A stretch of 64,000 nt of DNA, taken from contig SAIW01000016.1 of the NCBI GenBank assembly GCA_004028795.1, positions 1-64,000 of the forward strand, given 5' to 3'. The stretch's first letter is position 1. The number at the start of each line of letters is the position of its first letter. This DNA is from Chitinophagaceae bacterium. Lineage in GTDB: Bacteria > Bacteroidota > Bacteroidia > Chitinophagales > Chitinophagaceae. The notes under the pieces are model-generated. The model had not been told where the DNA came from, made no database searches, and saw only the letters and a program-made list of their open reading frames with translations. Positions 43,183 through 52,646 of the stretch are shown piece by piece. The translations under genes were made by a program, and so were the position numbers.

Positions 43183-44031
43183 ATGAAAATTTTAATTATA
43201 ACAATATGGAGCCTTTGTTGTTTGAATTTATCAGCACAACAAGGTAAATCTTTTCGTATAACATCAACCTATGCTATGTTTCCTGATTCGATACGAAATA
43301 AAGAACCAAGAATATACGATGGTAAAACCTATACAGCATCTGAGCATTATAATGATAGCAGTGCTTATATTTTTGTACCTGATTATTTTGATAAAAACAA
43401 ACCTTTTACATATGTAGTATATTTTCATGGATGGGGTAATAACATTGATAGTGCATTGGTTCAGTATAAATTGAAAGAACAATTTTATAATGCTCAGCTT
43501 AATGCCATTTTTATTTTTCCTGAAGGACCTAAGAATGCTCCGGATAGTTATGGGGGCAAGTTTGAAAAGCCGGATACATTTAATTATTTTATGAAGGATG
43601 CTGAGCAATTCTTAAAGAGAGAAAAATTGATTACTACAAAGCAACAGGCAAATATCATCTATGCAGGTCATAGCGGTGCTTACAGGGTAATGAGCTATTT
43701 ATTGCTTCACTCAACATATAATTGCAAAGGCATTTTACTGTTTGATGCTTTGTATGCAGAATTAGAAAAATTCAGTATGTATTTACAAATGCATCCTTCC
43801 TGTAAATTGATTGATATTTATACAGATAATGGCGGAACAATTCAAAACTCAAAAATTTTAATGACCGATATGCTTGCCTGGCATTGGCCGTTTCTTTCAA
43901 CGGAAGAAGATGACGTAACTCAATCTCAATTAAAAACCAACAGAATTATTTTTCTGCACAGTAAAAACAAGCACAACGATGTTGTTAGTTTAAACAACAA
44001 TTTCACCAGATTTCTACAGGCAGTTTTTTAA
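43183..44031 (+). CDS. Secreted alpha/beta hydrolase (esterase-like)
   Basis: About 282 residues from the ATG at 43183, which opens a signal peptide (ends LNLSAQ); the TTG 39 bases earlier is not needed. YVVYFHGWGNN (~78-88) supplies the oxyanion loop, YAGHSGAYRV (~163-172) the nucleophile Ser, and SKNKHNDV near the C-terminus a candidate catalytic His. The fold resembles feruloyl-esterase/depolymerase-type hydrolases. Substrate unknown. It precedes the starch locus on the same strand but with a separate ~160-base gap holding candidate operators. Confidence 0.78.
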   Translation: MKILIITIWSLCCLNLSAQQGKSFRITSTYAMFPDSIRNKEPRIYDGKTYTASEHYNDSSAYIFVPDYFDKNKPFTYVVYFHGWGNNIDSALVQYKLKEQFYNAQLNAIFIFPEGPKNAPDSYGGKFEKPDTFNYFMKDAEQFLKREKLITTKQQANIIYAGHSGAYRVMSYLLLHSTYNCKGILLFDALYAELEKFSMYLQMHPSCKLIDIYTDNGGTIQNSKILMTDMLAWHWPFLSTEEDDVTQSQLKTNRIIFLHSKNKHNDVVSLNNNFTRFLQAVF

Positions 44032-44107
44032 AAATGTTTAGCTTTTTCAAGCTAAATCCCCCTTTTTCTGGCACAATTGAAAAAAATATTTTGAAAAATT
44101 TTTCTAT

Positions 44108-44156
44108 TGTGTTAAAAACACACATCTTTGCTAACAATGTGTAAAAAATACACATT
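44108..44156 (+). promoter_or_regulatory. Two TGTGT/ACACA palindromes upstream of the amylase
   Basis: TGTGT-TAAAA-ACACA at 44108-44122 and TGTGT-N7-ACACA at 44138-44154 (within the larger palindrome AATGTGTA-N5-TACACATT, 44136-44156). Their centres are 31 bp apart, close to three helical turns. Candidate dimeric-regulator sites in the promoter region of the starch genes. Confidence 0.45.
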
Positions 44157-44157
44157 A

Positions 44158-44171
44158 TGTTAACGTTTGCA
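44158..44171 (+). promoter_or_regulatory. LacI/MalR-like operator upstream of the amylase
   Basis: TGTTAACGTTTGCA fits the LacI-family consensus TGnAAnCGnTTnCA with one mismatch, and ends 18 bases before the start codon. LacI-type regulators commonly control maltodextrin genes; no such regulator is encoded in this window. Confidence 0.5.
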
Positions 44172-44189
44172 ATTCCCTCTTAACGCCAT

Positions 44190-47078
44190 ATGAGACTAAT
44201 TTTTACATTTCTCTCGCTTTGCCTTTTGTTACAAACAAAAGCCCAGTTATTAAATTGGTCTCCTTCTTTTATTCAGGAATCATCATCTGCAATTACCATA
44301 ACAGCTGATGCAACAAAAGGTAATCAGGGTTTAAATAATTATACACCTACAACAGATGTATATGTTCATATAGGAGTAATTACTACACTCAGCACAAGTG
44401 CATCAGATTGGAAATATGTTCCTGCATTTTGTGTTTGGGGAACAACCAATGCATCTGCACAATGCACACCATCAGGAGCCAATCAGTGGACATTTACTAT
44501 TAACGGTGGTTTAAGAACTTTCTTCGGTATTACAAATACATCTGAAAAAATTTTAAAGATTGCTATCCTTTTCAGAAATGGTGCGGGTAGTAAAAAATTA
44601 GCTAATGCAGATGGAGGCGATATGTATATTCCTGTTTATGATAATGGTTTATATGCCAGAATTGATAACCCTTTACGCCAACCTAATTATACATTATCTC
44701 CCGAAACAATCAGCAAAAACGTAAGTGATAACATAAGCATTACTGCTAATGCAAGTCAGGCATCTACATTAAAAATTTTCTTTAACGGCACACAGGTAAA
44801 TACTGCTTCATCAGTAACAACCTTAACTGCAAATTCAACTATAACTGCAACAGGCACACAACAAATTATTGCTGAAGCCAATAACGGAACTACAACTTCA
44901 AGAGATACTATAAACTTTTTAGTAAGTGGCGGAACAAATGTTGCAGCTTTACCTGCCGGCGTAAAGGATGGCATTAACTATGAAAGCGGAGATACTTCCA
45001 TTACGCTTGTTTTATATGCCCCAAATAAAAATAAGGTTTCTGTAATAGGAGATTTTAATAACTGGACAGAAACACTGGCTTCGCAAATGAACAAAACACC
45101 CGATGGAAACCGTTTCTGGGTGCGGATTACAGGGCTTACGCCGGGCGTTGAATATGCTTATCAATATTATATAGATAATACTTTAAAAGTAGCTGATTAT
45201 TATACAGAAAAAATATTAGACCCTAATAATGATCAGTACATTCCATCTGCAACATATCCATCATTAAAGCCTTATCCAACAGGCAAAGCCACGGGCATTG
45301 TAAGTATTTTTCAAACAGCTAAACCTGCTTATACTTTTACAGCAAGTTCTTACACCCGCCCCGATAAAAAGAACTTAGTTATCTATGAATTATTAGTAAG
45401 AGATTTTATTGCTGCACATAATTTTCAAACTTTAAAAGATACCCTTACGTATTTAAAACGTTTAGGTGTTAATGCTATTGAAGTGATGCCTTTCAGTGAA
45501 TTTGAAGGAAATATAAGCTGGGGTTACAATCCTGATTTCTTTTTAGCACCCGATAAATACTACGGAACTGAAACAGCCATTAAACAATTTATTGATGAGT
45601 GTCATAGACAAGGCATAGCAGTAATTATGGATATGGTAATGAACCATTGCATGAACAGTGCTCCGCAAGCTCAAATGTATTGGGATGCTGCAAATAATCG
45701 GCCCGCAGCAAATAACCCTTGGTTAAATGTTACAGCAACACATCCATACAGCGTTGGAAATGATTTTAACCATGAAGCACAAGCCACTAAAGATTTGGTT
45801 GCAAGAGTGGTAAGACATTGGCTAACAAATTATAAGATAGATGGCTTCAGGTGGGATTTAGCTAAAGGCTTTACCCAAACAAATAATCCGACAGATGTAA
45901 ATGCCTGGAGTGCTTACGATGCAAGCCGTATTGCCATTTGGAAAAGAATTTACGATACTATGCAGGCGGCATCAGCCAACTCAATATGCATATTAGAACA
46001 TTTTGCTGCCAATGCAGAAGAAATAGAATTATCTAATTACGGAATGCTGTTATGGGGCAACAGTAATTACAGTTATAACCAAAGTACAATGGGTTATGCA
46101 AGCGGTTCAGATATTAGTGATGGTATTTCAAAAAACAGAGGTTGGACAAACCCTTATTTGGTTACTTATCAGGAAAGCCATGATGAAGAAAGACTGCTAT
46201 TTAAAAATATAAATTACGGTAACAGTTCTGGTTCATACAACGTAAAAGACACCACAACTGCATTAAGCCGAAATGCAATGGCAGCAGCATTTTGGGCAAT
46301 GATACCGGGACCGAAAATGTTATGGCAATTTGGTGAATTAGGTTACCATTATTCAATTAATACCTGCGGAGATTTAACAGTAAATAATAATTGCAGAACA
46401 GATGCAAAACCCATCAGGTGGGATTTTTATAATAATGCTAACCGCAAGGCTTTGTTTGATGTGTATTCAAAATTGATTAAGCTTAAACTAACACCTAACT
46501 TCTTTACCACCTTTACCACTAATAATGTTACCTGGAATACATCCGGTTTATTCAAATCATTAGTATTAAATGATGATTCATTAAAAGTTGTTGTGATAGG
46601 CAATTTTGATGTAACTGCACAAACAGGCTCTGTAACATTTCCAACAGCCGGTATTTATTACAGTTATTTAGGTAGCACTTATCGCACAGCAACAGGCAGT
46701 GCAGAAAATATAACACTGCAACCCGGGGAATACTATGTTTATGCAAGCAGGAATATCAATAACATAGTGGTAACTGCTGTTAACAATCCAACTGTTACTG
46801 CAAACGATTTACAAATAAGCATTGCACCAAATCCGGTTTCAGGCAATGCAACCATTCAATATACTATTCCGCAAAGCGGCAATGTAACTATCAATGTAAA
46901 AAATTTGAACGGAAATAATATAGCAACATTAATTAATGCATTCAAAGCAAAAGGCACACAAACTATTGCTTTAAACAGTAATGGTTTTAATGCACAAACT
47001 TTAAGCAATGGTTTGTATTTGCTTGAATTAACAGTAAACGGAACAAGAAGAACTGAAAAATTTATAATAGCAAAATAG
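44190..47078 (+). CDS. Secreted GH13 alpha-amylase family protein with T9SS sorting domain
   Basis: 962 residues with a signal peptide (ends LLQTKAQ). The N-terminal modules include a CBM48-like domain (VSVIGDFNNWTE, ~290). The GH13 catalytic barrel spans ~400-740: region I MDMVMNHC, region II GFRWDLAKGF (nucleophile D556), region III ICILEHFA (acid E603), region IV YQESHDEERL (D665). The last ~75 residues (APNPVSGNATIQYTIPQSGN...NGLYLLELTVNG) are a type A T9SS domain, so the enzyme is exported across the outer membrane. It degrades alpha-1,4-glucans outside the cell and heads the Sus locus. Confidence 0.93.
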   Translation: MRLIFTFLSLCLLLQTKAQLLNWSPSFIQESSSAITITADATKGNQGLNNYTPTTDVYVHIGVITTLSTSASDWKYVPAFCVWGTTNASAQCTPSGANQWTFTINGGLRTFFGITNTSEKILKIAILFRNGAGSKKLANADGGDMYIPVYDNGLYARIDNPLRQPNYTLSPETISKNVSDNISITANASQASTLKIFFNGTQVNTASSVTTLTANSTITATGTQQIIAEANNGTTTSRDTINFLVSGGTNVAALPAGVKDGINYESGDTSITLVLYAPNKNKVSVIGDFNNWTETLASQMNKTPDGNRFWVRITGLTPGVEYAYQYYIDNTLKVADYYTEKILDPNNDQYIPSATYPSLKPYPTGKATGIVSIFQTAKPAYTFTASSYTRPDKKNLVIYELLVRDFIAAHNFQTLKDTLTYLKRLGVNAIEVMPFSEFEGNISWGYNPDFFLAPDKYYGTETAIKQFIDECHRQGIAVIMDMVMNHCMNSAPQAQMYWDAANNRPAANNPWLNVTATHPYSVGNDFNHEAQATKDLVARVVRHWLTNYKIDGFRWDLAKGFTQTNNPTDVNAWSAYDASRIAIWKRIYDTMQAASANSICILEHFAANAEEIELSNYGMLLWGNSNYSYNQSTMGYASGSDISDGISKNRGWTNPYLVTYQESHDEERLLFKNINYGNSSGSYNVKDTTTALSRNAMAAAFWAMIPGPKMLWQFGELGYHYSINTCGDLTVNNNCRTDAKPIRWDFYNNANRKALFDVYSKLIKLKLTPNFFTTFTTNNVTWNTSGLFKSLVLNDDSLKVVVIGNFDVTAQTGSVTFPTAGIYYSYLGSTYRTATGSAENITLQPGEYYVYASRNINNIVVTAVNNPTVTANDLQISIAPNPVSGNATIQYTIPQSGNVTINVKNLNGNNIATLINAFKAKGTQTIALNSNGFNAQTLSNGLYLLELTVNGTRRTEKFIIAK

Positions 47079-47139
47079 AAGAACACACAAAATACTTTAT
47101 TAAAATTTTTTACTTGTAAAACCAGTAAACTCAACAACT

Positions 47140-50136
47140 ATGAATGTAAAACGACTGCTTGCATTAGTGCTGCCATTGCTATGTTTCAGCATAGCCACTT
47201 TTGCACAAGACAAAACAGTTACAGGAAAAGTAACTGACTCAAAAGACGGAAGCCCTGTGGTAGCAGCTTCTGTGTTGGTTAAAGGAACTAAAATAGGAAC
47301 ATCAACAAATGCTGATGGTTCTTTTACTTTGAAAGTTCCTGCTTCAGCAACAACTTTATTTATTTCATCTGTCGGTTTCGGAACTCAAGAAGTTGCTATC
47401 GGTAATACTCCTTTGAGTATCAGCCTTCAGGCAACCAACAATAACCTGAACGAAGTAGTGGTTATTGGTTATGGTACCGCCCGCAAGAAAGACGTAACAG
47501 GCTCTGTTGCCGTTGTTACTGCTAAAGACTTTAATAAAGGAGCCATCACAACTCCCGAACAATTAATTACGGGTAAAGTAGCCGGTGTGCAGGTTACATC
47601 AAACAGTGGTGCACCCGGTAGCGGTAGCACTATCCGCATTCGTGGTGGTGCATCTTTAAATGCCAGCAACGATCCTTTAATTGTTGTTGATGGTGTGCCT
47701 TTAAGCAATAACGGTATCAGCGGTGTAGCCAACCCTTTATCATTAATTAATCCTAATGATATTGAAAGCTTCAACATATTAAAAGATGCTTCTGCAACTG
47801 CTATTTACGGTGCAAGAGGTTCTAATGGTGTAATACTGATTACTACTAAAAAAGGAAAAAGCGGTAAACCTGTTTACAATTTCAGCTCACAGAACTCTTT
47901 AGCTACATTATCTAAAAAAGTAGACGTATTAAGTGCTGACCAATTCAGAAACTATGTTAACGCCAATGGCAACAGTACTTTAAAATCTTTATTAGGCACT
48001 GCAAGTACAGATTGGCAGAATGAAATTTATCAAACAGCATTTACCAGTGATAACAGTTTAAGTGTTTCGGGTACTGTTAAAAGCATTAAAATGCCTTATC
48101 GTATTTCAGGAGGCTTTTTAAACCAGGACGGTATTTTAAAAACAGGCAATATTCAGCGTACTACTTTATCTGTAAATGTTTCTCCTAAATTCTTCAATGA
48201 TCATTTAACAGTAAACATCAGTTTATTAGGAGCTCAAAGCAATAACAGATTTGCTAATGAAGGTGCAATAGGTGCTGCTGTAACTTTCGATCCTACCCAA
48301 CCCGTTTATTCCGGAACAAAAAGATTTGGTGGTTATTGGGAATGGTTAGACCCTACAACAACTTCCGGTTTAAAAAGCTTAACACCCAGAAACCCTGTAA
48401 GTCTTTTACAATTACGTAACGATAAAAGTACTGTACAAAGAAGTGTTGGTAGTGCACAGGTAGATTATAAATTCCATTTCTTACCTGACTTACACGCTAA
48501 AGTAAACGTTATGTATGATTTATCTAAAGGTACAGGAACAGTATATGTTTCAGACAGTGCAGCAAGTGCTTACAATCGTGCACAGGACGTTAATAATAAT
48601 TACAAAAGCGGTGTAAATAATCAATACAAACAAATTACTTCCAATAAATTTTTGCAGGCTTATCTGAATTATACAAAAGATATCAAATCAATAAAAAGCC
48701 GTGTAGATATTACAGGAGGTTATGAATACAATGATTACTTAACTACCAACTACAGCTTTGCAGATTATTTTGCCGATGGCACTAAAGTAAAAAACTCAGA
48801 TCCTACTTACTTATATGATGAACCAAGAAATACAATTGTTTCTTTTTTTGGAAGAGCATTTTATTCTTACAAGAATCGTTACATGTTAACAGCAACAATT
48901 CGTAGAGATGGTTCTTCTAAATTCAGCCCTAGTTATCGTTTTGGTAATTTCCCAGCGTTAGGTTTTGCATGGAATATGAAAGATGAGTCTTTCTTAAAGA
49001 ATGTAAACTTAATCAATACCTTAAAACTTCGCTTAGGCTATGGTGTTACAGGTCAGCAAGATTTCGGTTCTAATGGATATATTTCGTTTTATTATTTAAG
49101 TAATTCTACAGCTCAATATCAATTTGGAAATACATTTTATCCAATGTATAGACCAAGCGGATATGCTGCCAATACAAAATGGGAGGAAACAACAACTTAT
49201 AATGCAGCAGTAGATTTCGGATTATTAAATAATAGAATAACAGGAACTATAGAATTTTATCAAAAAAATACTAAAGATTTATTAAATAGCATTGCTCAAC
49301 CCGCAACTGCTAATTTTTCAAATATTGTAACAACAAATGTTGGTTCAATGGAAAACAAAGGGGTTGAATTAACATTAAACACCATTCCTTATCAGTCAAA
49401 GGATTTAACCTGGGAGTTTGGATTTAATGTTACTTACAATGAAAATAAAATAACTAAGCTTACTATTAACGATGATCCGAATTATCCGGGAGCATTGACA
49501 GGTGGTATCTCTGGTGGTACAGGTAATACCATTCAAATTCAATCTGTAGGTTCTCCGCGTAATTCTTTCTATGTATATCAACAGGTGTACGATAAATTAG
49601 GTAACCCTATTGATAATTTATTTGTTGACAGAAACAGAGATGGTATTATAAGCGATAAAGATTTATATAAATACAAAAGCCCGGACCCAACCGTATTCTT
49701 AGGTGTTAACTCAAATGTTAACTATAAAAAATGGAGTGCCGGTTTTGTAATGCGTGCCAATATTGGTAACTATGTATATAATAACGTTGCTTCAAGTACA
49801 GGAACTGCGAGAAACATTTTAAACCCGCTTGGTTTCTTAGCTAACGGTTCATCAGATTTATTAAAAACCAATTTCAGCGGAAACGGTTCTCAATATTTCT
49901 TATCAGACTACTATGTCCAAAATGCTTCCTTCTTAAGAATGGATAATATTAACGTTAACTACAACTTCGGTAAAGTATTAAACAATAAAACAAGTTTAAG
50001 AGTAGGTGCTTTTGTTCAGAATGCATTTGTTATTACCAGTTATAAAGGTGTTGACCCTGAAATAAACGGTGGTATAGATAATAATTTCTATCCACGTCCG
50101 AGAGTATTTGCATTAAGCGTAAACCTTGATTTTTAA
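47140..50136 (+). CDS. susC: SusC/RagA family TonB-linked outer membrane protein
   Basis: 998 residues. Signal peptide (ends FSIATFAQ), carboxypeptidase-regulatory-like domain (~25-105; KVTDSKDGSPVVAASVLVKG, GTSTNADGSFTLKVP), the SusC motif NEVVVIGYGTARKKDVTG, a plug domain (~110-230), then a TonB-dependent barrel. In Bacteroides SusC imports maltooligosaccharides with SusD as lid. It lies 61 bases after the amylase and 26 before SusD, so the locus should be one transcript. Substrate is inferred from the neighbouring amylase and SusE/F. Confidence 0.95.
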   Translation: MNVKRLLALVLPLLCFSIATFAQDKTVTGKVTDSKDGSPVVAASVLVKGTKIGTSTNADGSFTLKVPASATTLFISSVGFGTQEVAIGNTPLSISLQATNNNLNEVVVIGYGTARKKDVTGSVAVVTAKDFNKGAITTPEQLITGKVAGVQVTSNSGAPGSGSTIRIRGGASLNASNDPLIVVDGVPLSNNGISGVANPLSLINPNDIESFNILKDASATAIYGARGSNGVILITTKKGKSGKPVYNFSSQNSLATLSKKVDVLSADQFRNYVNANGNSTLKSLLGTASTDWQNEIYQTAFTSDNSLSVSGTVKSIKMPYRISGGFLNQDGILKTGNIQRTTLSVNVSPKFFNDHLTVNISLLGAQSNNRFANEGAIGAAVTFDPTQPVYSGTKRFGGYWEWLDPTTTSGLKSLTPRNPVSLLQLRNDKSTVQRSVGSAQVDYKFHFLPDLHAKVNVMYDLSKGTGTVYVSDSAASAYNRAQDVNNNYKSGVNNQYKQITSNKFLQAYLNYTKDIKSIKSRVDITGGYEYNDYLTTNYSFADYFADGTKVKNSDPTYLYDEPRNTIVSFFGRAFYSYKNRYMLTATIRRDGSSKFSPSYRFGNFPALGFAWNMKDESFLKNVNLINTLKLRLGYGVTGQQDFGSNGYISFYYLSNSTAQYQFGNTFYPMYRPSGYAANTKWEETTTYNAAVDFGLLNNRITGTIEFYQKNTKDLLNSIAQPATANFSNIVTTNVGSMENKGVELTLNTIPYQSKDLTWEFGFNVTYNENKITKLTINDDPNYPGALTGGISGGTGNTIQIQSVGSPRNSFYVYQQVYDKLGNPIDNLFVDRNRDGIISDKDLYKYKSPDPTVFLGVNSNVNYKKWSAGFVMRANIGNYVYNNVASSTGTARNILNPLGFLANGSSDLLKTNFSGNGSQYFLSDYYVQNASFLRMDNINVNYNFGKVLNNKTSLRVGAFVQNAFVITSYKGVDPEINGGIDNNFYPRPRVFALSVNLDF

Positions 50137-50162
50137 TTCAGCAACACATTAAATAAATTATC

Positions 50163-51752
50163 ATGAAAAATAATATTATCAAACAATGGTTGGTTGGCGG
50201 GCTAACTGCAGGGCTATTAGTTTCCTGCACAAAGAACTTAGATATATTGCCTACAAATGGTAATACTGCTGCAACTGTTTACAGCACATCATTCGGTTAC
50301 AAAGAAGCTTTTGCTAAAGTATATGGAAGCTTTGCATTAACAGGAAACTCAGGCCCGGCGGGTAATGGAGATGTGCAGGGAATTGATGAAGGTACTTCAG
50401 ATTTTTTCCGTTTATACTGGAAAGCACAGGAATTAAGCACCGATGAAGCAGTGGTTGCTTGGGGCGATCCTGGTATTCAGGATTTTCATAAAATGAACTG
50501 GACATCTGATAACCCGATGTTAAAAGGAGTTTACTATCGTTCAGCTTATCAGATTACTTTATGTAACGATTTTATTAATCAGGCTTCTGATGCCAATTTA
50601 GCAAGCAGAGGTATTCCAAGTGCATCTGCAGATTCAATTCGCAAATACAGAGCAGAAGCAAGATTTTTAAGAGCTTATCAATATTCTATTTTAATGGATT
50701 TGTTTGGTAATCCACCGTTTGCTACAGAAAATGATGCTATAGGTACTTTTCTTCCTAAACAAATTAAAAGAGCAGATTTATTTACTTATATAGAAAGTGA
50801 ATTAAAAGCTATTGATGCCGATTTATTGGCACCTAAAACAAATGAATACGGTCGTGCAGATAAAGCTGCAGCGTGGGCTTTATTAGCAAGAATTTATTTG
50901 AATGCTCAGGTTTATACGGGTACAGCAAGATGGACTGATGCAATCACCTATGCTTCTAAAGTAATCAATGCGGGCTATTCATTAACTACCAACTATAAAT
51001 GGTTAATGTTAGCCGATAATAATTTAAATACCAACGAGTTTATTTTAACCATTAACTACGATGGTACTAAAACGCAAGGTTATGGTGGAACCACTTTCTT
51101 AACACATGCTGCAGTTGGCGGTTCTATGACAGCTGCAAACTATGGTATTGATGGTGGTTGGGGTGGTACACGTTGTACTAAAAAATTGGTACAATTATTT
51201 CCCGATGCTACCGGTACTGCAGATAAACGCTCTCAGTTTTATACAAATGGTCAGAACATGGACATTAATGATTTAACAGTATTTACAGATGGCTATGCAG
51301 TTACTAAGTATGTTAATAAAACAAGAGCAGGTGCTAATGGTTCTAATCAAACATTTGTTGATATTGATATGCCTATCTTCCGTTTACCTGAAATGTATTT
51401 AATTTATGCCGAAGCTGTATTAAGAGGCGGCTCTGGCGGAGATGTATTAACTGCATTAGGCTATATAAATGCATTAAGAACAAGAGCTTACGGTAATACA
51501 TCTGGTAATATATTAGGCACACAACTTACTACAGATTTTATTTTAGATGAACGTGCAAGAGAACTGTATTGGGAAGGCTTTCGCCGTACAGATTTAATTC
51601 GTTATGGTAAGTTTACTACAGCTGCTTATTTATGGCCATGGAAAGGTGGTGTAAAAGACGGATCTGCTGTTAGCGATTTCCGTAACTTATATCCATTACC
51701 ATCATCTGATGTATCAGCAAATTCCAACTTAACGCAAAATCCCGGTTATTAA
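50163..51752 (+). CDS. susD: RagB/SusD family nutrient-binding lipoprotein
   Basis: 529 residues with a lipoprotein signal (GLLVSC, Cys ~22). The SusD TPR-like core is recognisable in SIRKYRAEARFLRAYQYSIL (~157-176), LFGNPPFATE and the C-terminal FILDERARELYWEGFRRTDL (~459-478). It binds glycans on the cell surface and closes over the paired SusC channel. Confidence 0.95.
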   Translation: MKNNIIKQWLVGGLTAGLLVSCTKNLDILPTNGNTAATVYSTSFGYKEAFAKVYGSFALTGNSGPAGNGDVQGIDEGTSDFFRLYWKAQELSTDEAVVAWGDPGIQDFHKMNWTSDNPMLKGVYYRSAYQITLCNDFINQASDANLASRGIPSASADSIRKYRAEARFLRAYQYSILMDLFGNPPFATENDAIGTFLPKQIKRADLFTYIESELKAIDADLLAPKTNEYGRADKAAAWALLARIYLNAQVYTGTARWTDAITYASKVINAGYSLTTNYKWLMLADNNLNTNEFILTINYDGTKTQGYGGTTFLTHAAVGGSMTAANYGIDGGWGGTRCTKKLVQLFPDATGTADKRSQFYTNGQNMDINDLTVFTDGYAVTKYVNKTRAGANGSNQTFVDIDMPIFRLPEMYLIYAEAVLRGGSGGDVLTALGYINALRTRAYGNTSGNILGTQLTTDFILDERARELYWEGFRRTDLIRYGKFTTAAYLWPWKGGVKDGSAVSDFRNLYPLPSSDVSANSNLTQNPGY

Positions 51753-51781
51753 GATAATTTGTAACATTAAAAAAAATTATT

Positions 51782-52621
51782 ATGAAAACATTACTTACAA
51801 AAATATTGCTGCTAAGTGCAACAATAAGTATGTTATGGTCTTGCCAGAAAGATCAGGCAATGGAAGTATTTCAGGGTGGTACTGCCCCTGTATTAACTGC
51901 ATCGGTAACCACAACTATTCCATTAGGTTACAGTACAGCAGCTAATGAAGCTGTAAAACTATCATGGACAAACCCTTCGTATCAATTTGCATCAGGAGTT
52001 AGTTCTCAAGATGTAACTTATTTAGTTGAGATAGATACAAGTGGTGCCAACTTTACCAATCCGAACAAGAAAACACTTTCTTTTAGTAAAGATTTAAGTG
52101 TGTCTATTTCTCAAAGCAGCTTAAATGATTATCTGTTAAATCAATTGTTGCTTAATACCACAATGACTCATAATATTGAGATAAGAGTTACTGCCAGCCT
52201 TAATGGTACAACAGCAACCAAACTTGTTTCAAATGTGTTGAAGTTTGCTGTTACACCTTATGCTATTCCTCCTAAAGTAAACCCTCCTACAACAGGTAAA
52301 TTATATTTAGTAGGAAGTGCTACCGCCGGCGGATGGAGTAACCCTGTTCCTGTACCAACTCAGCAGTTTACGCAAGTAAGTGCTACACTTTATACCATTA
52401 CTATTAACCTTACAGGTGGTCAGGAATATTTATTCCTTCCATTGAATGGAGATTGGGGACACAAATTTGCCTGCAATAAAACAACTTCTCCTCCTGATGG
52501 AAATATTGGTGGAGATTTCGGCTTCGATTGGAATGACAACTTCCCTGGCCCATCAGCAACAGGTACCTATAAAATTGATGTTGACTTTCAAAGAGGCAAA
52601 TTCACAGTAACCAAACAATAA
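51782..52621 (+). CDS. SusE domain outer membrane starch-binding lipoprotein
   Basis: 279 residues. Lipoprotein signal ends SMLWSC (Cys ~21). An N-terminal SusE domain (~30-160; VKLSWTNPSYQF, VTYLVEIDTSG) is followed by one starch-binding-like module (~170-279) starting GKLYLVGSATAGGWSNPVPV and ending YKIDVDFQRGKFTVTKQ. In Bacteroides SusE helps hold starch at the surface. The single binding module distinguishes it from the longer neighbour. Confidence 0.9.
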   Translation: MKTLLTKILLLSATISMLWSCQKDQAMEVFQGGTAPVLTASVTTTIPLGYSTAANEAVKLSWTNPSYQFASGVSSQDVTYLVEIDTSGANFTNPNKKTLSFSKDLSVSISQSSLNDYLLNQLLLNTTMTHNIEIRVTASLNGTTATKLVSNVLKFAVTPYAIPPKVNPPTTGKLYLVGSATAGGWSNPVPVPTQQFTQVSATLYTITINLTGGQEYLFLPLNGDWGHKFACNKTTSPPDGNIGGDFGFDWNDNFPGPSATGTYKIDVDFQRGKFTVTKQ

Positions 52622-52646
52622 CTTTTCAAAACTTAAATAATAAGAC

